From Colius striatus (Eukaryota; Chordata; Aves; Coliiformes; Coliidae), in the NCBI RefSeq assembly GCF_028858725.1, contig NC_084764.1:20077501-20141500 (forward strand): a stretch of 64,000 nucleotides of DNA, read 5' to 3'. Numbering within the stretch: the stretch's first letter is position 1; every line of letters starts with the position of its first letter. Under the pieces are notes generated by a model. That model searched no databases and had not been told where the DNA came from. It saw nothing but the letters and a program-made list of their open reading frames with translations. The position numbers and the translations under genes are program-made. This document shows, piece after piece, positions 63,341 through 64,000 of the stretch.

Positions 63341-64000
63341 TAAGACTCCAGGACCTAATTTGTCAGGGTGCTTGCCATTATGTAATTTTTCAGATATTCA
63401 GAGCAGAGCTTCCATTGAGTCCTGCTGCAGATGTAAGTGCTCAGCACTGTTCCAAATCAGACCCTGGAATCTCAAGTCAGGCATTGAGTTAACTGGGAAT
63501 GTGCAGTTAGTGACAACGTATGCAAAACTTGGTGGAAGACCTTACTGATGTTCTGTGGGAGAAATGTGGCACAAGCAGGGAAGGAAGCATCCAGCCCCTC
63601 ATTCAGTTGCTCTAAGCAAGATAATCATACTTGTTTTCCCCAACTGGATTGAAAACATACCATTTAATCTGAAACAAATGAACAAAAGGTTGAGAATCTC
63701 TTGTCAACACAATCCTAACTCATCCTGAGCAGGACTGGGGTCTAATGCAGACTGATACATCTTCTGTGGGAGAAGAGTGTCGCTTCCTCTATTCCTAATG
63801 CATACATTTAAAAGGCAGGAAAATGTCACAGATAACTTCAGCTTTGGCTCTTTCCAGCTTCTGTATGTTTGCCTTGGCAGCTCACAGTTCTTTTAAGAGA
63901 GTGTTTGTAGGTCATTTCCTAGGTTTTTAATGAAGCAAAGTGGAAAACCAAAAATTCTATTATGTGTCATCATATTAACACCTCTATGCCTCACATTATT
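63341..64000. other. Gene-free non-coding DNA
   Basis: Nothing recognised up to the window edge. Confidence 0.5.

Overview
The window is vertebrate, and most likely avian, genomic DNA. Long AT-rich non-coding stretches are interrupted by reverse-oriented CR1 LINE fragments with the typical bird 3' end. There is one avian-type endogenous retroviral solo LTR and one CpG-rich domain. The only protein-coding gene I can support is a two-exon NK2-class homeobox gene on the minus strand, NKX2-8 (Nkx2-9 in mouse). Its coding exons are at 35379-35214 and 34246-33696. They join in phase across a consensus GT-AG intron of 967 bp to give 238 residues: an N-terminal TN repressor motif, a homeodomain with Tyr54, an NK2-specific domain and the family's aromatic C-terminus.

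Layout. From 1 to about 30 kb no gene is visible. This part holds a GAAA/GGAA microsatellite (6.5 kb), a 609-bp solo LTR with a 6-bp target duplication (7.46-8.07 kb), CR1 copies of different ages (about 3, 11.5-12.4, 15.5, 18.8-19.6 and 25.1-27.1 kb) and some unique blocks that look like conserved regulatory DNA, notably 13.08-13.60 kb and 30.36-30.80 kb. From about 32.3 to 39.9 kb the sequence becomes CpG-rich and contains NKX2-8, its probable TATA promoter (about 35.56 kb), its poly(A) signals (33.34-33.36 kb) and a second set of CpG islands upstream. That upstream part has a perfect consensus Gli site at 37558-37566. From 40 to 64 kb no gene is visible. It has CR1 copies (53.7-54.3 and 56.3-56.6 kb) and a possible Gli/SOX/octamer element near 46.1-46.24 kb.

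How it fits together. In amniotes NKX2-8 lies between NKX2-1 and PAX9 in a conserved developmental cluster. From the orientation here, NKX2-1 would be expected beyond the left edge and PAX9 (divergent) beyond the right edge. Neither homeobox nor paired-box coding sequence of those neighbours is visible. The window therefore looks like one small transcription-factor gene inside a regulatory gene desert. The most interesting unexplained content is non-coding: candidate Hedgehog-response sites, an NK2-type site close to the gene's own promoter, an upstream ORF in the leader, and CTCF-like motifs on either side. Conservation and function of these elements are inferred from sequence appearance only.
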